This document shows, one piece after another, positions 35,256-44,295 of a stretch of DNA of 64,000 nt; the first letter of the stretch is position 1, and each line of letters starts with the position of its first letter. The position numbers and the translations under genes were made by a program. The notes beneath the pieces are model-generated. The model was not told where the DNA came from and searched no databases. It was given only the letters and a program-made list of their open reading frames with translations. Origin of the DNA: Pedobacter insulae (GTDB lineage: Bacteria > Bacteroidota > Bacteroidia > Sphingobacteriales > Sphingobacteriaceae); assembly GCF_900113525.1 (NCBI RefSeq), contig NZ_FOPP01000015.1:30122-94121 (forward strand), written 5' to 3'.

Positions 35256-35672
35256 CTATTTTAAAAAGCTTTCAATTGCTAACCGGTAGCCGTCTAATCC
35301 GAAACCCGTAAGCACTCCCCTACAGTTTTTTCCTGTCAGAGATACGTGACGATATTCTTCCCGGGCATAAATGTTTGAAATGTGAACCTCTATTACCGGG
35401 GTGTTAATTGCTGCAATTGCATCGGCTATTGCTACTGAAGTATGCGTGTAACCTCCTGCATTGATGATAATTCCATCGAAAGAAAAGCCTACTTCATGCA
35501 ATTTATTGATCAATTCGCCCTCTACATTACTTTGGTAATATTCGATTTCCAGGATACTATATAATTCCCGAAGTTTGTCTATATAACTATCAAACCCTTC
35601 GGCTCCATAAATCGAAGGTTCTCTAATTCCCAAAAGGTTTAAATTTGGACCGTTAATAATTTGTATCTTCAT
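35256..35672 (-). CDS. aroQ: 3-dehydroquinate dehydratase, type II
   Basis: The 138-residue enzyme of the shikimate pathway has the expected motifs: IINGPNLNLLGIREPSIYG with the catalytic Tyr, DGIIINAGGYTHTSVAIADA, and the EVHISNIYAREEYRHVS lid with the catalytic His and Arg. The length is typical of the dodecameric class. It is divergent from the xerD-type gene (61 bp), with the thioredoxin-like gene following 4 bp downstream. Confidence 0.95.
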   Translation of the reverse strand: MKIQIINGPNLNLLGIREPSIYGAEGFDSYIDKLRELYSILEIEYYQSNVEGELINKLHEVGFSFDGIIINAGGYTHTSVAIADAIAAINTPVIEVHISNIYAREEYRHVSLTGKNCRGVLTGFGLDGYRLAIESFLK

Positions 35673-35733
35673 GCCTTAAGAATTGTAATGTTGAAAGGTT
35701 ACAGTACAATGTTATAAAAAAAAAAGAACAAAA

Positions 35734-36633
35734 ATGAATGGAATGGCTTACCTCAATGGCTTTCGTGCATATTTAAAACTCGAGCGTTCGCTTGCTGAGC
35801 ACTCAATAGAAGCCTATTTAAATGACGTGGGTAAGCTCATCCAATATTTTGAGGCAATTAATCAACCATTCAATGTCCATACTTTAGAATTAAAAGATTT
35901 ACGCGGTTTTATTTCCTGGTTAAATAGCCTCGGCATGCAGGCCTCATCGCAAGCGAGAATTTTATCGGGAATTAAGGCGTTCTTTAACTATCTGGTAATA
36001 GAAGAAATTATTGCTGAAGATCCAACATCCTTAATTGAAGCACCTAAGTTGAATAGGAAGTTACCCGATACGTTAAACATTAACGAAATAAATTCCTTAC
36101 TGGAAGCTATCGACGCATCAAGAAGTGACGGAATGAGAAGTAAAGCAATTATTGAGGTTTTATACGGATGTGGATTAAGAGTCAGCGAATTATCTGAAAT
36201 GAAAATCTCCAATATATTCTCGGAAAGTGAATTCATTAAAATTATTGGAAAGGGAAATAAGGAAAGACTGGTACCAATAAGTGGCTCAGCATTAAAATTC
36301 TTATCACTCTATCTGAACGAAGTGCGACTTCATTTATCAATAAAAAAGGGGCATGAAGATTACGTTTTTTTAAATAGGTTTGGCAGCCGGTTGTCGAGGA
36401 TTTCCATTTTTACCCTCATAAAGAGTTTAGCTACAAAGGTGGGTATCCATAAAACAATTAGTCCGCATACCTTTAGACACTCTTTTGCAACCCATTTAAT
36501 TGAAGGTGGTGCCGATTTAAGGGCGGTTCAAGAAATGCTGGGTCATGCTAGTATAACTACTACAGAAATTTACACGCATTTGGATCGAGATTACCTAAAA
36601 AGTGTCATCACGCAATATCATCCCAGATCGTAA
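35734..36633 (+). CDS. xerD: Site-specific tyrosine recombinase XerD/XerC
   Basis: The 299-residue protein has the SAM-like core-binding domain (residues 5-90) and the catalytic domain with RGLRVSEL-type Arg in YGCGLRVSEL, Lys in GKGNKERLVP, HTFRHSFATHL, GHASITTTEIY and the nucleophile Tyr in IYTHLD. Length and order are those of chromosome-dimer resolvases, not of mobile integrases. Xer recombinases act at dif near the terminus; no dif site is recognisable here. XerC versus XerD cannot be told from this sequence alone. Confidence 0.9.
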   Translation: MNGMAYLNGFRAYLKLERSLAEHSIEAYLNDVGKLIQYFEAINQPFNVHTLELKDLRGFISWLNSLGMQASSQARILSGIKAFFNYLVIEEIIAEDPTSLIEAPKLNRKLPDTLNINEINSLLEAIDASRSDGMRSKAIIEVLYGCGLRVSELSEMKISNIFSESEFIKIIGKGNKERLVPISGSALKFLSLYLNEVRLHLSIKKGHEDYVFLNRFGSRLSRISIFTLIKSLATKVGIHKTISPHTFRHSFATHLIEGGADLRAVQEMLGHASITTTEIYTHLDRDYLKSVITQYHPRS

Positions 36634-36650
36634 CGTAAAAAGATTGCAGC

Positions 36651-37526
36651 CTAATTGGGCAATTGAGCGCATATCATTCTATCTTTCCCTTGCATGTCTT
36701 TTCTTAAGATAATGTTAATAAAGCCTTTAGTCAATAACATATTAATTGTTTCTTTTCCTAAGTGTTCATTAATTTCAAAGAATAAAAACCCCTCATTCAA
36801 TAAGTTTGTTAACGCTAGATCGGCAATTGCTTCGTAAAAAATCAAAGGCTGCTCATTGCTTACAAACAATGCTAAATGAGGCTCGTTAGCCAAAACATTT
36901 TCATGCATCTCGTCCTTTTCTCTTTGGGTAATGTAAGGCGGATTACTAATGATAATATTGTATTTTGAATGATTTAAATCTGTGGGTATTTCAAGAATAT
37001 CTGTCTCGATAAATGTTAGCTCAACCTTATTTATGATAGCGTTTTTCTGAGCTAAACGTAAGGCTTCGCTTGATATATCTAAAGCAGTAACTGCAGCATT
37101 GGCTAAGTTCTTTTTTAATGAAATAGCGATGCAACCGCTCCCAGTGCCAATATCCAAAATATTAAAGGACTGCCTTAAGCTAGGTAACCGAGAACTGTTA
37201 ACGCGCTCTATAACCCATTCTACTAATTCTTCAGTTTCGGGTCGCGGGATAAGTACAAATTCATTAACCTTAAAAATTAATCTATAAAATACGGTTTCAC
37301 CAATGATGTACTGGATTGGCTTGCCTGTTTCAAGCTGATCCAGTATTTGTTTCAGCTCTTTTAATTCAGGTGGAGTTAATTCTTTATCGCTATTTAGGAA
37401 AAAAGCGGCGCGATTGAGTTTTGTAATGTGCTCTAATGCCAATAAGAACAGGGATTTTGCTTCATCATTTCCATAAAGCTGCCTTAAATCATTCTCAAAC
37501 AGTAGCGCTAATTCCTTAATTTTCAT
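36651..37526 (-). CDS. prmC: Peptide chain release factor N5-glutamine methyltransferase
   Basis: The protein has an N-terminal helical domain (to about residue 95), then the class I methyltransferase fold with NILDIGTGSGCIAISL and the NPPY motif (SNPPYIT) that binds the glutamine of the GGQ loop. It methylates RF1 and RF2. I start it at 37526 (MKIKEL); a longer TTG start at 37535 would fall on the -7 promoter element. The divergent partner is ribD. Both promoters are almost back to back, 35 bp apart. Confidence 0.93.
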   Translation of the reverse strand: MKIKELALLFENDLRQLYGNDEAKSLFLLALEHITKLNRAAFFLNSDKELTPPELKELKQILDQLETGKPIQYIIGETVFYRLIFKVNEFVLIPRPETEELVEWVIERVNSSRLPSLRQSFNILDIGTGSGCIAISLKKNLANAAVTALDISSEALRLAQKNAIINKVELTFIETDILEIPTDLNHSKYNIIISNPPYITQREKDEMHENVLANEPHLALFVSNEQPLIFYEAIADLALTNLLNEGFLFFEINEHLGKETINMLLTKGFINIILRKDMQGKDRMICAQLPN

Positions 37527-37532
37527 CACGCA

Positions 37533-37540
37533 CAAAAGTA
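37533..37540 (-). promoter_or_regulatory. -7 element of prmC
   Basis: On the minus strand TACTTTTG matches TAnnTTTG exactly. Only 6 bp separate it from the ATG at 37526, so the mRNA should be leaderless or nearly so. Confidence 0.6.
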
Positions 37541-37575
37541 CTTATAAAGCTACAAGGTTTTACCATGATATAATG

Positions 37576-37583
37576 TATTTTTG
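37576..37583 (+). promoter_or_regulatory. -7 element of ribD
   Basis: TATTTTTG matches TAnnTTTG exactly, and 6 bp separate it from the ATG at 37590. The transcript should be leaderless or nearly so, which leaves no room for an FMN riboswitch. Confidence 0.6.
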
Positions 37584-37589
37584 CAAACG

Positions 37590-38642
37590 ATGAATGATGA
37601 AATATATATGCAGAGATGTTTGGAACTTGCCAAACTGGGCATGGGAAAAGTAAGCCCAAATCCAATGGTCGGCTGTGTTATAGTTCACGAAAACCAAATT
37701 ATTGGAGAAGGATATCATCAAAAATATGGGGAGGCGCACGCAGAAGTGAATGCGGTAAACGAAGTATTGTTAAAATTTGGTGATGAAGCAAATAACCTGT
37801 TGAAAAATGCTACCGCCTATGTAAACCTCGAACCCTGTGCCCATTTCGGTAAAACTCCCCCCTGTGCTGATTTATTGGTTAGGCATCGTTTAAAAAAAGT
37901 AGTTATCGGTAACACAGATCCCTTTGCAGGCGTAAGTGGTAAGGGAATTGCAAAACTTAAGGATGCGGGGATTGAGGTTGCTTTAGGAGTACTTGCCGAC
38001 AAATGTACCTGGCTTAACAGGCGTTTTTTTACCAGAATACAACATCAGCGCCCCTTTATAATCTTAAAATGGGCGCAAACTGCAAACGGGTATTTCGCCC
38101 CTCTTGATGGTAGTCGGCGGTGGATTACCGGTGCCGCTGCAAAACAGTTAACACATCTTTGGCGTAGCGAAGAGGATGCTATTCTGGTCGGAAAAAAAAC
38201 CGCTTTAATCGATAATCCCCAGTTAACCAACAGAAGTATAGCGGGTAAAAATCCCATTAGAATCATTATTGATAGGGGATTATCCATTCCGTTGACCTAT
38301 AACGTCTACAACGAGGAGGCTAAAACCATCATTTTTAATGAGCTTAAAACTGAAGTAAAAGCTAATATCCACTTTGTACAGATGGAAGATATGGAATTTT
38401 ATCTAGCACAGAAAGTTGCTTTTCAGCTTTACCTGATGGACATCCAATCGGTGATTATAGAAGGCGGAACCCATATTTTAAACCAATTTATTACAGGAAA
38501 TTTATGGGATGAAGCTAGAATTTTTACATCTTCTACTACTTGGGAAGATGGTATACATTCTCCTGTAATTAAAGGAGATATTATTGAAAACATAAAAGTT
38601 GGAGATGATCAATTAACTGTTTTATCTAGGAAAAAACTATGA
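37590..38642 (+). CDS. ribD: Bifunctional riboflavin deaminase-reductase RibD
   Basis: The 350-residue protein has an N-terminal zinc deaminase domain (GEAHAEVNAV and the EPCAHFGKTPPCADLLV zinc motif) and a C-terminal reductase domain (GRRWITGAAAKQLTHLWRSEEDAILVGKKTAL and IIIEGGTHILNQFI). It catalyses the second and third steps of riboflavin synthesis. The start at 37590 follows a -7 element. The next gene overlaps the ribD stop by 4 bp (ATGA). Confidence 0.95.
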   Translation: MNDEIYMQRCLELAKLGMGKVSPNPMVGCVIVHENQIIGEGYHQKYGEAHAEVNAVNEVLLKFGDEANNLLKNATAYVNLEPCAHFGKTPPCADLLVRHRLKKVVIGNTDPFAGVSGKGIAKLKDAGIEVALGVLADKCTWLNRRFFTRIQHQRPFIILKWAQTANGYFAPLDGSRRWITGAAAKQLTHLWRSEEDAILVGKKTALIDNPQLTNRSIAGKNPIRIIIDRGLSIPLTYNVYNEEAKTIIFNELKTEVKANIHFVQMEDMEFYLAQKVAFQLYLMDIQSVIIEGGTHILNQFITGNLWDEARIFTSSTTWEDGIHSPVIKGDIIENIKVGDDQLTVLSRKKL

Positions 38643-39508
38643 TTTATTTAGTGTTAAGTATCATTTGTAGTGTAACAGTTGGTGTGTTGTTGAAGCTGGC
38701 TAAGCGCTACCAAATAAGTATCGTGCAGGCTATAACCTGGAATTATTTATTTGCCATCTGTTTAAGTGCGCTTTTCTTCAGGCCAGCAATGCAAGATTTA
38801 ACAATCAAAACCATAAGTCCTATCCATATTACACTTGGATTGCTGTTGCCGTCAATCTTTCTATTTTTAGCATTGTCTGTGCAAAAAACTGGTTTAGCAC
38901 GAACAGATATTGCACAACGCCTATCACTATTTATCTCGCTCAGTGCCGCTTATTTTATTTTTAAGGAAGAGTATACATTACTTAAGTATTGGGGAATTGC
39001 AATAGGTTTCCTTGCGATCATTTTTACCCTATATCGAAAATCAGACGTGCAGGTAAACTATACAAATTGGCTTTATCCATTATTGGTCTTTATTGGTTTC
39101 GGCATTATTGATGTTTGTTTCAAACTAATTAGCCAACAAAATCCTGTTCCTTATACAACTTCGCTATTTATGGTGTTTTGCATGGCCTTTGTAATCTCAC
39201 TGATTTATATCATCTACTTGGCAATTACTAAAAAAACGCCGTTACAACTTGTTAATTTTGTCTGCGGTTGTGTGCTAGGTCTTTTTAACTTCGGCAATAT
39301 CCTCTTTTATATGAAAGCTCATCGTGCCATGTCTAACGAGCCTTCGACGGTTTTTGCGGCAATGAATTTAGGCGTAATTATAAGCGGAAGCATAGTTGGC
39401 ATATTTTTGTTTAAAGAGAAGCTGAGTAAACTAAATTATTTAGGTTTGGCCTTGGCACTACTGGCCATAATTTTAATCACTTTAGCACAGTTAAATGTTG
39501 TTCGATGA
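38639..39508 (+). CDS. DMT/EamA superfamily transporter
   Basis: The 289-residue protein is almost entirely hydrophobic, with ten predicted helices in two repeats of five, as in drug/metabolite transporters. The first repeat ends in a VNYTNWLYPLL linker. The start overlaps the ribD stop by 4 bp, and the YigZ gene begins 14 bp before its own stop, so translation is coupled. The position beside ribD could mean flavin or precursor transport, but nothing in the sequence decides this. Confidence 0.85.
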   Translation: MIYLVLSIICSVTVGVLLKLAKRYQISIVQAITWNYLFAICLSALFFRPAMQDLTIKTISPIHITLGLLLPSIFLFLALSVQKTGLARTDIAQRLSLFISLSAAYFIFKEEYTLLKYWGIAIGFLAIIFTLYRKSDVQVNYTNWLYPLLVFIGFGIIDVCFKLISQQNPVPYTTSLFMVFCMAFVISLIYIIYLAITKKTPLQLVNFVCGCVLGLFNFGNILFYMKAHRAMSNEPSTVFAAMNLGVIISGSIVGIFLFKEKLSKLNYLGLALALLAIILITLAQLNVVR

Positions 39509-40109
39509 CACCTATCAAACCTTAAGAAATATTTCTGAAGGTGTATTTCGTGACAAAGGAAGTAAATTTATAGGATATGCCTATCCAATAAACGATGATA
39601 AATTGGTGAAGTCAATTTTAATTGATTTGAAAGCGGAACATTCTAAAGCAAGGCATTTTTGCTGGGCTTTGCGCTTAGGTACAGATCGGACTAATTTTCG
39701 GATCAATGATGATGGTGAACCTTCTGGCACTGCCGGGCGCCCGATTTTAAATACTTTGTTGGCGGCCGGTATAACGAATGTTTTAATAGTAGTTGTACGA
39801 TATTTTGGCGGCACCTTGTTAGGCGTTCCAGGTTTAATTAATGCCTATAAAAATGCTAGTATAGAGGCAATTAAGGCAAATGAAATTATAGTCAAAACGG
39901 TAAACGACATTTATGAGATCCAATTCGGTTATCTTTTGATGAATGAGGTGATGAGGATAGTTAAAGACGAGCAACTGATTATCGTGAAACAAGAATTCGA
40001 CACCAATTGCTTGATGCACGTCGAAGTGCGAAAAGGGAATTTAAATATAGTTTTAGGAAAGTTCGATAAATTAGATCATGTTGAGGTTAAATACCTATAT
40101 ACTTCCTAG
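39495..40109 (+). CDS. YigZ/IMPACT family protein
   Basis: The 204-residue protein has the UPF0029/IMPACT core: GSKFIGYAYPIND, HSKARHFCWALRLG, the NDDGEPSGTAGRPILNTL signature and VLIVVVRYFGGTLLGVPGLINAYKNA. The C-terminal DUF1949-like domain follows. Eukaryotic IMPACT binds the GCN1 translation-stress factor; the bacterial role is unclear. It overlaps the DMT transporter gene by 14 bp. Confidence 0.92.
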   Translation: MLFDDTYQTLRNISEGVFRDKGSKFIGYAYPINDDKLVKSILIDLKAEHSKARHFCWALRLGTDRTNFRINDDGEPSGTAGRPILNTLLAAGITNVLIVVVRYFGGTLLGVPGLINAYKNASIEAIKANEIIVKTVNDIYEIQFGYLLMNEVMRIVKDEQLIIVKQEFDTNCLMHVEVRKGNLNIVLGKFDKLDHVEVKYLYTS

Positions 40110-40112
40110 CCC

Positions 40113-40158
40113 GCCGACTTACGAAGTCGACTTATTTAGGTCGACTTCGTAAGTCGGC
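40113..40158. repeat. Perfect 19-bp inverted repeat after the YigZ gene
   Basis: Two 19-bp arms (40113-40131 and 40140-40158) with an 8-bp spacer form a long stem rich in GACTT/AAGTC motifs. No T-run follows, so it is not a classical terminator. Each arm is itself nearly palindromic (GACTTACGAAGTC), as in repeated intergenic elements. Confidence 0.8.
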
Positions 40159-40178
40159 TCTTAAGGAAATAAATTTAA

Positions 40179-40186
40179 TATATTTG
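40179..40186 (+). promoter_or_regulatory. -7 element of the uridine phosphorylase gene
   Basis: TATATTTG matches TAnnTTTG exactly, 19 bp before the ATG. Confidence 0.55.
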
Positions 40187-40205
40187 TTAAACTAATGTCT
40201 GTCTT

Positions 40206-41069
40206 ATGCAAAAACTTTCAGAATCCGATTTAATCATTAACCCCGATGGTAGTATTTACCATTTAAACTTATTACCGGAAGATATTGCAGATACGGTTAT
40301 CACTGTGGGTGATTTAGATCGTGTAGGTGAAATTAGTAAACATTTTGATTCAATTGAGCTTAAAAAAGGCAAGCGTGAATTTATTACTCATACGGGGTAT
40401 TTAGGGAAGAAACGAATTACAGTTTTATCTACAGGGATAGGTACCGATAACATCGATATTGTTTTAAATGAATTGGATGCTTTAGTTAATATCGATTTTC
40501 AGTCGAGGGAAATCAAGAAAGAGCTTAAATCTCTGACAATTATTCGGATTGGTACTTCCGGGGCAATCCAAGCTGATTTACCAATGGGGACAATTTTGGC
40601 AGCTACACATGGGGTGGGTTTTGATGCCTTGATGCAATATTATTACCATCAAGTATCGGGCGACGAACACAGTCTATTAGATGGAATTAAAGCCCATTTT
40701 TCACACATCAAGGGTATTCATCCTTACATAACAGGTGCAGATCAACTGCTACTAGAAACTATTGGCAAGGAGATGGCCCAGGGAATAACCGCCACTGCCC
40801 CTGGTTTTTATGCGCCTCAGGGGCGACAGGTGCGTGCGAAAAATGCTGTACCAGACTTTATCGGACAGCTAAACAGCTTTAGTCAGGACAAACATAGAAT
40901 TACCAATCTAGAAATGGAAACAGCAGGTATTTACGCTCTAGCTAAAACACTAGGACATAAAGCTTTATCGGTAAATGCTATCTTAGCTAGCAGGGTAAAG
41001 TTTGAGTTTAGTAAAGAGCCAAACAAAATAGTTGAAAAAGCTATTAAAATGGTTTTGGAGCGATTATAG
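40206..41069 (+). CDS. Nucleoside phosphorylase, uridine phosphorylase-like
   Basis: The 287-residue protein belongs to the PNP/UDP family. Visible are the phosphate loop VITVGDLDRVGEISKHFD, LSTGIGTDNIDIVLNELDAL, TIIRIGTSGAIQ and the NLEMETAGIYALA segment that contacts the ribose. The length is slightly above the 250 residues of E. coli Udp. It cleaves pyrimidine nucleosides to base plus ribose-1-phosphate; purine substrates cannot be excluded. It is a single-gene unit with its own promoter, convergent with the DUF1398 gene (3 bp between stops). Confidence 0.88.
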   Translation: MQKLSESDLIINPDGSIYHLNLLPEDIADTVITVGDLDRVGEISKHFDSIELKKGKREFITHTGYLGKKRITVLSTGIGTDNIDIVLNELDALVNIDFQSREIKKELKSLTIIRIGTSGAIQADLPMGTILAATHGVGFDALMQYYYHQVSGDEHSLLDGIKAHFSHIKGIHPYITGADQLLLETIGKEMAQGITATAPGFYAPQGRQVRAKNAVPDFIGQLNSFSQDKHRITNLEMETAGIYALAKTLGHKALSVNAILASRVKFEFSKEPNKIVEKAIKMVLERL

Positions 41070-41072
41070 AAG

Positions 41073-41471
41073 CTAAAGCGAAGGAATTTCTTCCACCAAC
41101 ATCTCGTTTCCGGCCATATCAAGATAACTTACCGTCATTTTCTTCAGGTCTATTATCCACTTTTCTACTCCCGCTCCTGCAGCTTGCCTACAGAAAGTCT
41201 GAAAGTCTGTTTGTCCCAGTTGATGAATTTTTAATGCTTCTTTTAAGTCTTCAACCGACGATTGTTCTTCTATTAATAAGGTCTCGTACGCAGGAGCACT
41301 TTCTACCGTATGTTCGTCTTTCCCAAAATAGATAGACATTCCATTTATCACATACACGTCATTCCGCTCAACGCCCATGGCCTTAATTTCATGTATAAAC
41401 CGTGGAAAGTCAGTTCCTGTTTTAACCTTTTGCTCGGCTTGTTGTATAGCTTCTATCGTAAACATCCTCAT
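41073..41471 (-). CDS. DUF1398 family protein
   Basis: The 132-residue protein resembles the DUF1398 (YbcV) family: FTIEAIQQAEQKVKTGTDFP, HEIKAMGVERNDVYV, the KIHQLGQTDFQTFCRQAAGAGVEKWIIDL block and a CxxA-free C-terminus. No function is known. It follows galM by 6 bp on the same strand and is probably in one operon with it. Confidence 0.82.
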   Translation of the reverse strand: MRMFTIEAIQQAEQKVKTGTDFPRFIHEIKAMGVERNDVYVINGMSIYFGKDEHTVESAPAYETLLIEEQSSVEDLKEALKIHQLGQTDFQTFCRQAAGAGVEKWIIDLKKMTVSYLDMAGNEMLVEEIPSL

Positions 41472-41477
41472 TTAAAA

Positions 41478-42524
41478 TTAATTTGCTATTACTTTATAAA
41501 TAGTAGTTTGGGTATAAACTTCGTCAGGTCTCAATATGGTGCTCGGGAAATGAGGAATGTTGATGCCGTTTGGATGATGTTGGGTTTCAACGCAGAAAGC
41601 ATCGAATGGACCGTAATCCCGTCCGCCTTTACCCCCTTTTACCGATAAATATTTACTTGTATAAAGGTGGGCTACCGGCTCTGTGGTATATACCAATAGC
41701 GATAAACCGCTACCTGTTTCGGTAGTTTTACTAGCTAATGTTAAAGTACCATATTCCTTATCTAACACATAAGTTTGGTCGTAGCCTTCAATTTCGTTCC
41801 AGTTACTTCCTATTGTCCTGGCCTTCGTAAAATCATGTATGGTGCCTGCTACTGGAATGAGTTCCCCCGTAACCGTCCACTCTTCATCTTGAGCTAAATA
41901 GTGGCTAGCGTTCATTTCATGGATATGCGCTGTAATTTTTTCACCATTTGCAGCCAAATTAAAATAGCTATGATGGGTTAAATTAATGGGTGTTGCTTCA
42001 TCAGTATCTGCCTGATAGGCTAAAATCAGCTCATCGTTATCAGTAAACTCAAAAGAAAGCTGGATAGCTAAATCGCCAGGAAACCCCTCTTCTCCATCAA
42101 AACTATAATATTGAAAAGTTACTTTCGCATTTGGGGAGTCAAACGTTTCTAGGATGTCCCACACTTTCCTGTCAAAGCCCTTATTGCCCCCATGCAAACA
42201 ACATGAGCCAGCATTTTGCGGAAGTTGATAACCGATACCATCCACTGTTAGTTGGCCACCTTTAATACGGTTGGCATAACGACCAATGATAGCACCAAAA
42301 TATGGATAATTAGCTAAATAGTCTTCAGAGATATAGTCTTCAAATTGATCGAAGCCCAAAACAATATCTTGTTCCTCACCTTTTGAGTTTTTCACCACAA
42401 ATTTATTGATGATTGTGCCATAATTAAATATTTTAACATAGCTTCCTTTTTTGTTACTTAACTCAACTGCTATAACTTCTTTTTCTTCGATAAAAATCCC
42501 TGTGGGTATCTGCTTTAATTTCAT
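41478..42524 (-). CDS. galM: Aldose 1-epimerase (galactose mutarotase)
   Basis: The 348-residue beta-sandwich enzyme has the motifs GAIIGRYANRIKGGQ, the LHGGNKGFDRKVWD block with its catalytic His, and NLTHHSYFNLAA with the second His. A catalytic Glu lies in VETQHHPNGIN near the C-terminus. It interconverts alpha and beta galactose or glucose. It is divergent from galK (67 bp), so the two Leloir genes share one intergenic promoter region. Confidence 0.94.
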   Translation of the reverse strand: MKLKQIPTGIFIEEKEVIAVELSNKKGSYVKIFNYGTIINKFVVKNSKGEEQDIVLGFDQFEDYISEDYLANYPYFGAIIGRYANRIKGGQLTVDGIGYQLPQNAGSCCLHGGNKGFDRKVWDILETFDSPNAKVTFQYYSFDGEEGFPGDLAIQLSFEFTDNDELILAYQADTDEATPINLTHHSYFNLAANGEKITAHIHEMNASHYLAQDEEWTVTGELIPVAGTIHDFTKARTIGSNWNEIEGYDQTYVLDKEYGTLTLASKTTETGSGLSLLVYTTEPVAHLYTSKYLSVKGGKGGRDYGPFDAFCVETQHHPNGINIPHFPSTILRPDEVYTQTTIYKVIAN

Positions 42525-42591
42525 AAAATTGTATCTTAGGCCGTCAACGAAAATACAATATACTTATCAATTTGGCAATAAATAATCATTC

Positions 42592-43743
42592 ATGGAGCAA
42601 CAACTCAGCGACAAATTTTTAGAGAAATATAAACAGAAACCTATTGCTACCTATTTCGCACCTGGAAGAGTAAATTTAATTGGTGAACATATAGATTATA
42701 ACGGCGGCTTAGTAATGCCCTGTGCTATAACAGCTGGAACATGGCTATTGATAGCGCCTAATAACGATCAGGTAATCCGCTTTAATAGTGTTAATTTTGA
42801 AGAAGAACAAAGTTTCGATATTCAAAAGGAGTACCAGAAAACAGGTCACGAGTGGTATAATTACCCATTGGGTGTTATTCACGAGCTTCAAAAGTTTGGG
42901 TGGATGGCTCAAGGGCTAGATTTATTGTATTTTGGCAATATTCCGATTGGGTCTGGCTTATCCTCTTCCGCGTCAATAGAAGTGCTTACTGCTTTTGCTT
43001 TAAATGACTATTTTAATTTGGGGCATGATAAACTCGAGCTAGTAAAACTCTCTAAACGTGTAGAAAATATCTTTATTGGTGTTAATTCTGGCATAATGGA
43101 TCAATTCGCCGTTGCTTTTGGAGAAACAGATAAGGCGATAGTGTTAAATTGTGATACTTTAAAATATAAGATTGTTGATTGTAATTTAGGTGACTATAAT
43201 TTGGCCATTATCAATACCAACAAGGCGCGTAAATTGGAGGAATCAAAATACAACGAGCGTGTTAGTGAATGTAGTGAAGCATTAACTGCACTCAACAAAG
43301 AAATCAATATCAGTAATTTATGTGAATTAACCGCCGAAAAATTTGCTTTACATAGTCATTTAATTGAAAATAAAACTACCCTGATGCGAGCTACCCACGT
43401 GGTTAAGGAAAACGACCGGGTCCATCTGGCAGCAAAGGCTTTAAATGCCGGCGAGCTGGAGGAATTTGGTCGATTAATGTATGCTTCTCATCAATCGCTT
43501 AAAGAGTTATACGAGGTTTCTGGCGCAGAGCTAGATGCTGTAGTTGATTTCTGTAGTAATTATGAACATGTAATTGGCGCAAGGATGACTGGTGCTGGTT
43601 TTGGTGGATGTGCGATTGCTTTGCTGAAGAAGGGATTTGAAGAGGATTTCGCGCAGAAATTAACTGAAAGCTATGTAGCGAAGATTGGTTATCCAGCGAC
43701 GATTTATATTCATGGAATTGGGAATGGGGTAAGCAGTATATGA
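42592..43743 (+). CDS. galK: Galactokinase
   Basis: The 383-residue GHMP kinase has the galactokinase signature PGRVNLIGEHIDYNGG (25-40), the ATP loop PIGSGLSSSASIEV (about 121-134), the catalytic NSGIMDQFAVAFG segment and the GARMTGAGFGGCAIALL C-terminal motif. It phosphorylates galactose at C1. The SpoU methyltransferase gene overlaps its stop by 4 bp (ATGA). galM is divergent. Confidence 0.95.
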   Translation: MEQQLSDKFLEKYKQKPIATYFAPGRVNLIGEHIDYNGGLVMPCAITAGTWLLIAPNNDQVIRFNSVNFEEEQSFDIQKEYQKTGHEWYNYPLGVIHELQKFGWMAQGLDLLYFGNIPIGSGLSSSASIEVLTAFALNDYFNLGHDKLELVKLSKRVENIFIGVNSGIMDQFAVAFGETDKAIVLNCDTLKYKIVDCNLGDYNLAIINTNKARKLEESKYNERVSECSEALTALNKEINISNLCELTAEKFALHSHLIENKTTLMRATHVVKENDRVHLAAKALNAGELEEFGRLMYASHQSLKELYEVSGAELDAVVDFCSNYEHVIGARMTGAGFGGCAIALLKKGFEEDFAQKLTESYVAKIGYPATIYIHGIGNGVSSI

Positions 43744-44270
43744 AAAAGCTAAAATTAGACGAACTTAATCGCGTAGCGGTAGAAGAATTTAAACAACAAG
43801 AGAAACTTCCTGTTGTAGTGATCTTAGATAATGTTCGAAGCATGCATAATGTCGGTTCTGTTTTTAGAACAGCAGATGGGTTTTCTATTGAAAAGGTAGT
43901 TTTGTGTGGCATTACTGCTCAGCCACCGCACCGTGAGATCGAGAAGACAGCTTTAGGAGCTACTTTAGCCGTAGACTGGGTTTACTTTGACGATACTCTG
44001 GCTGCAGTAAGAAGTTTCCGTGCAGCAGGATATGAGATTATTGCGATTGAACAGGCCGAGAACAGTACAATGCTACACACTTTTAAGCCTGATCAAACAA
44101 AAAAGTATGCGCTGATTTTTGGAAATGAAGTAAACGGTGTAAGTGACGAAGTGATGCAGGAAATTGATAATTGTATTGAAATTCCACAGTTTGGCACCAA
44201 ACATTCCTTTAATATTGTCATTTCGGCGGGTATAGTGTTATGGGATTTCTTCGCGAAATTGAGATTGTAA
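43740..44270 (+). CDS. SpoU/TrmH family RNA 2'-O-methyltransferase
   Basis: The 176-residue SPOUT protein shows the three family motifs: VVILDNVRSMHNVGSVFRTADGF (motif 1), the LIFGNEVNGVSDEVM segment (motif 2) and IPQFGTKHSFNIVISAGIVLWDFF (motif 3, SAM-binding knot). It methylates a ribose 2'-OH in tRNA or rRNA; the site is unknown. The start overlaps galK by 4 bp. A REP-like palindrome follows. Confidence 0.9.
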   Translation: MKKLKLDELNRVAVEEFKQQEKLPVVVILDNVRSMHNVGSVFRTADGFSIEKVVLCGITAQPPHREIEKTALGATLAVDWVYFDDTLAAVRSFRAAGYEIIAIEQAENSTMLHTFKPDQTKKYALIFGNEVNGVSDEVMQEIDNCIEIPQFGTKHSFNIVISAGIVLWDFFAKLRL

Positions 44271-44295
44271 GTACATACAAAGATCAGGGACTTGG

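Noticed and set aside
35734..36633. The xerD-type gene as a mobile-element integrase
   Set aside because: Length and domain order match housekeeping XerC/XerD, and its neighbours aroQ and prmC are core genes.
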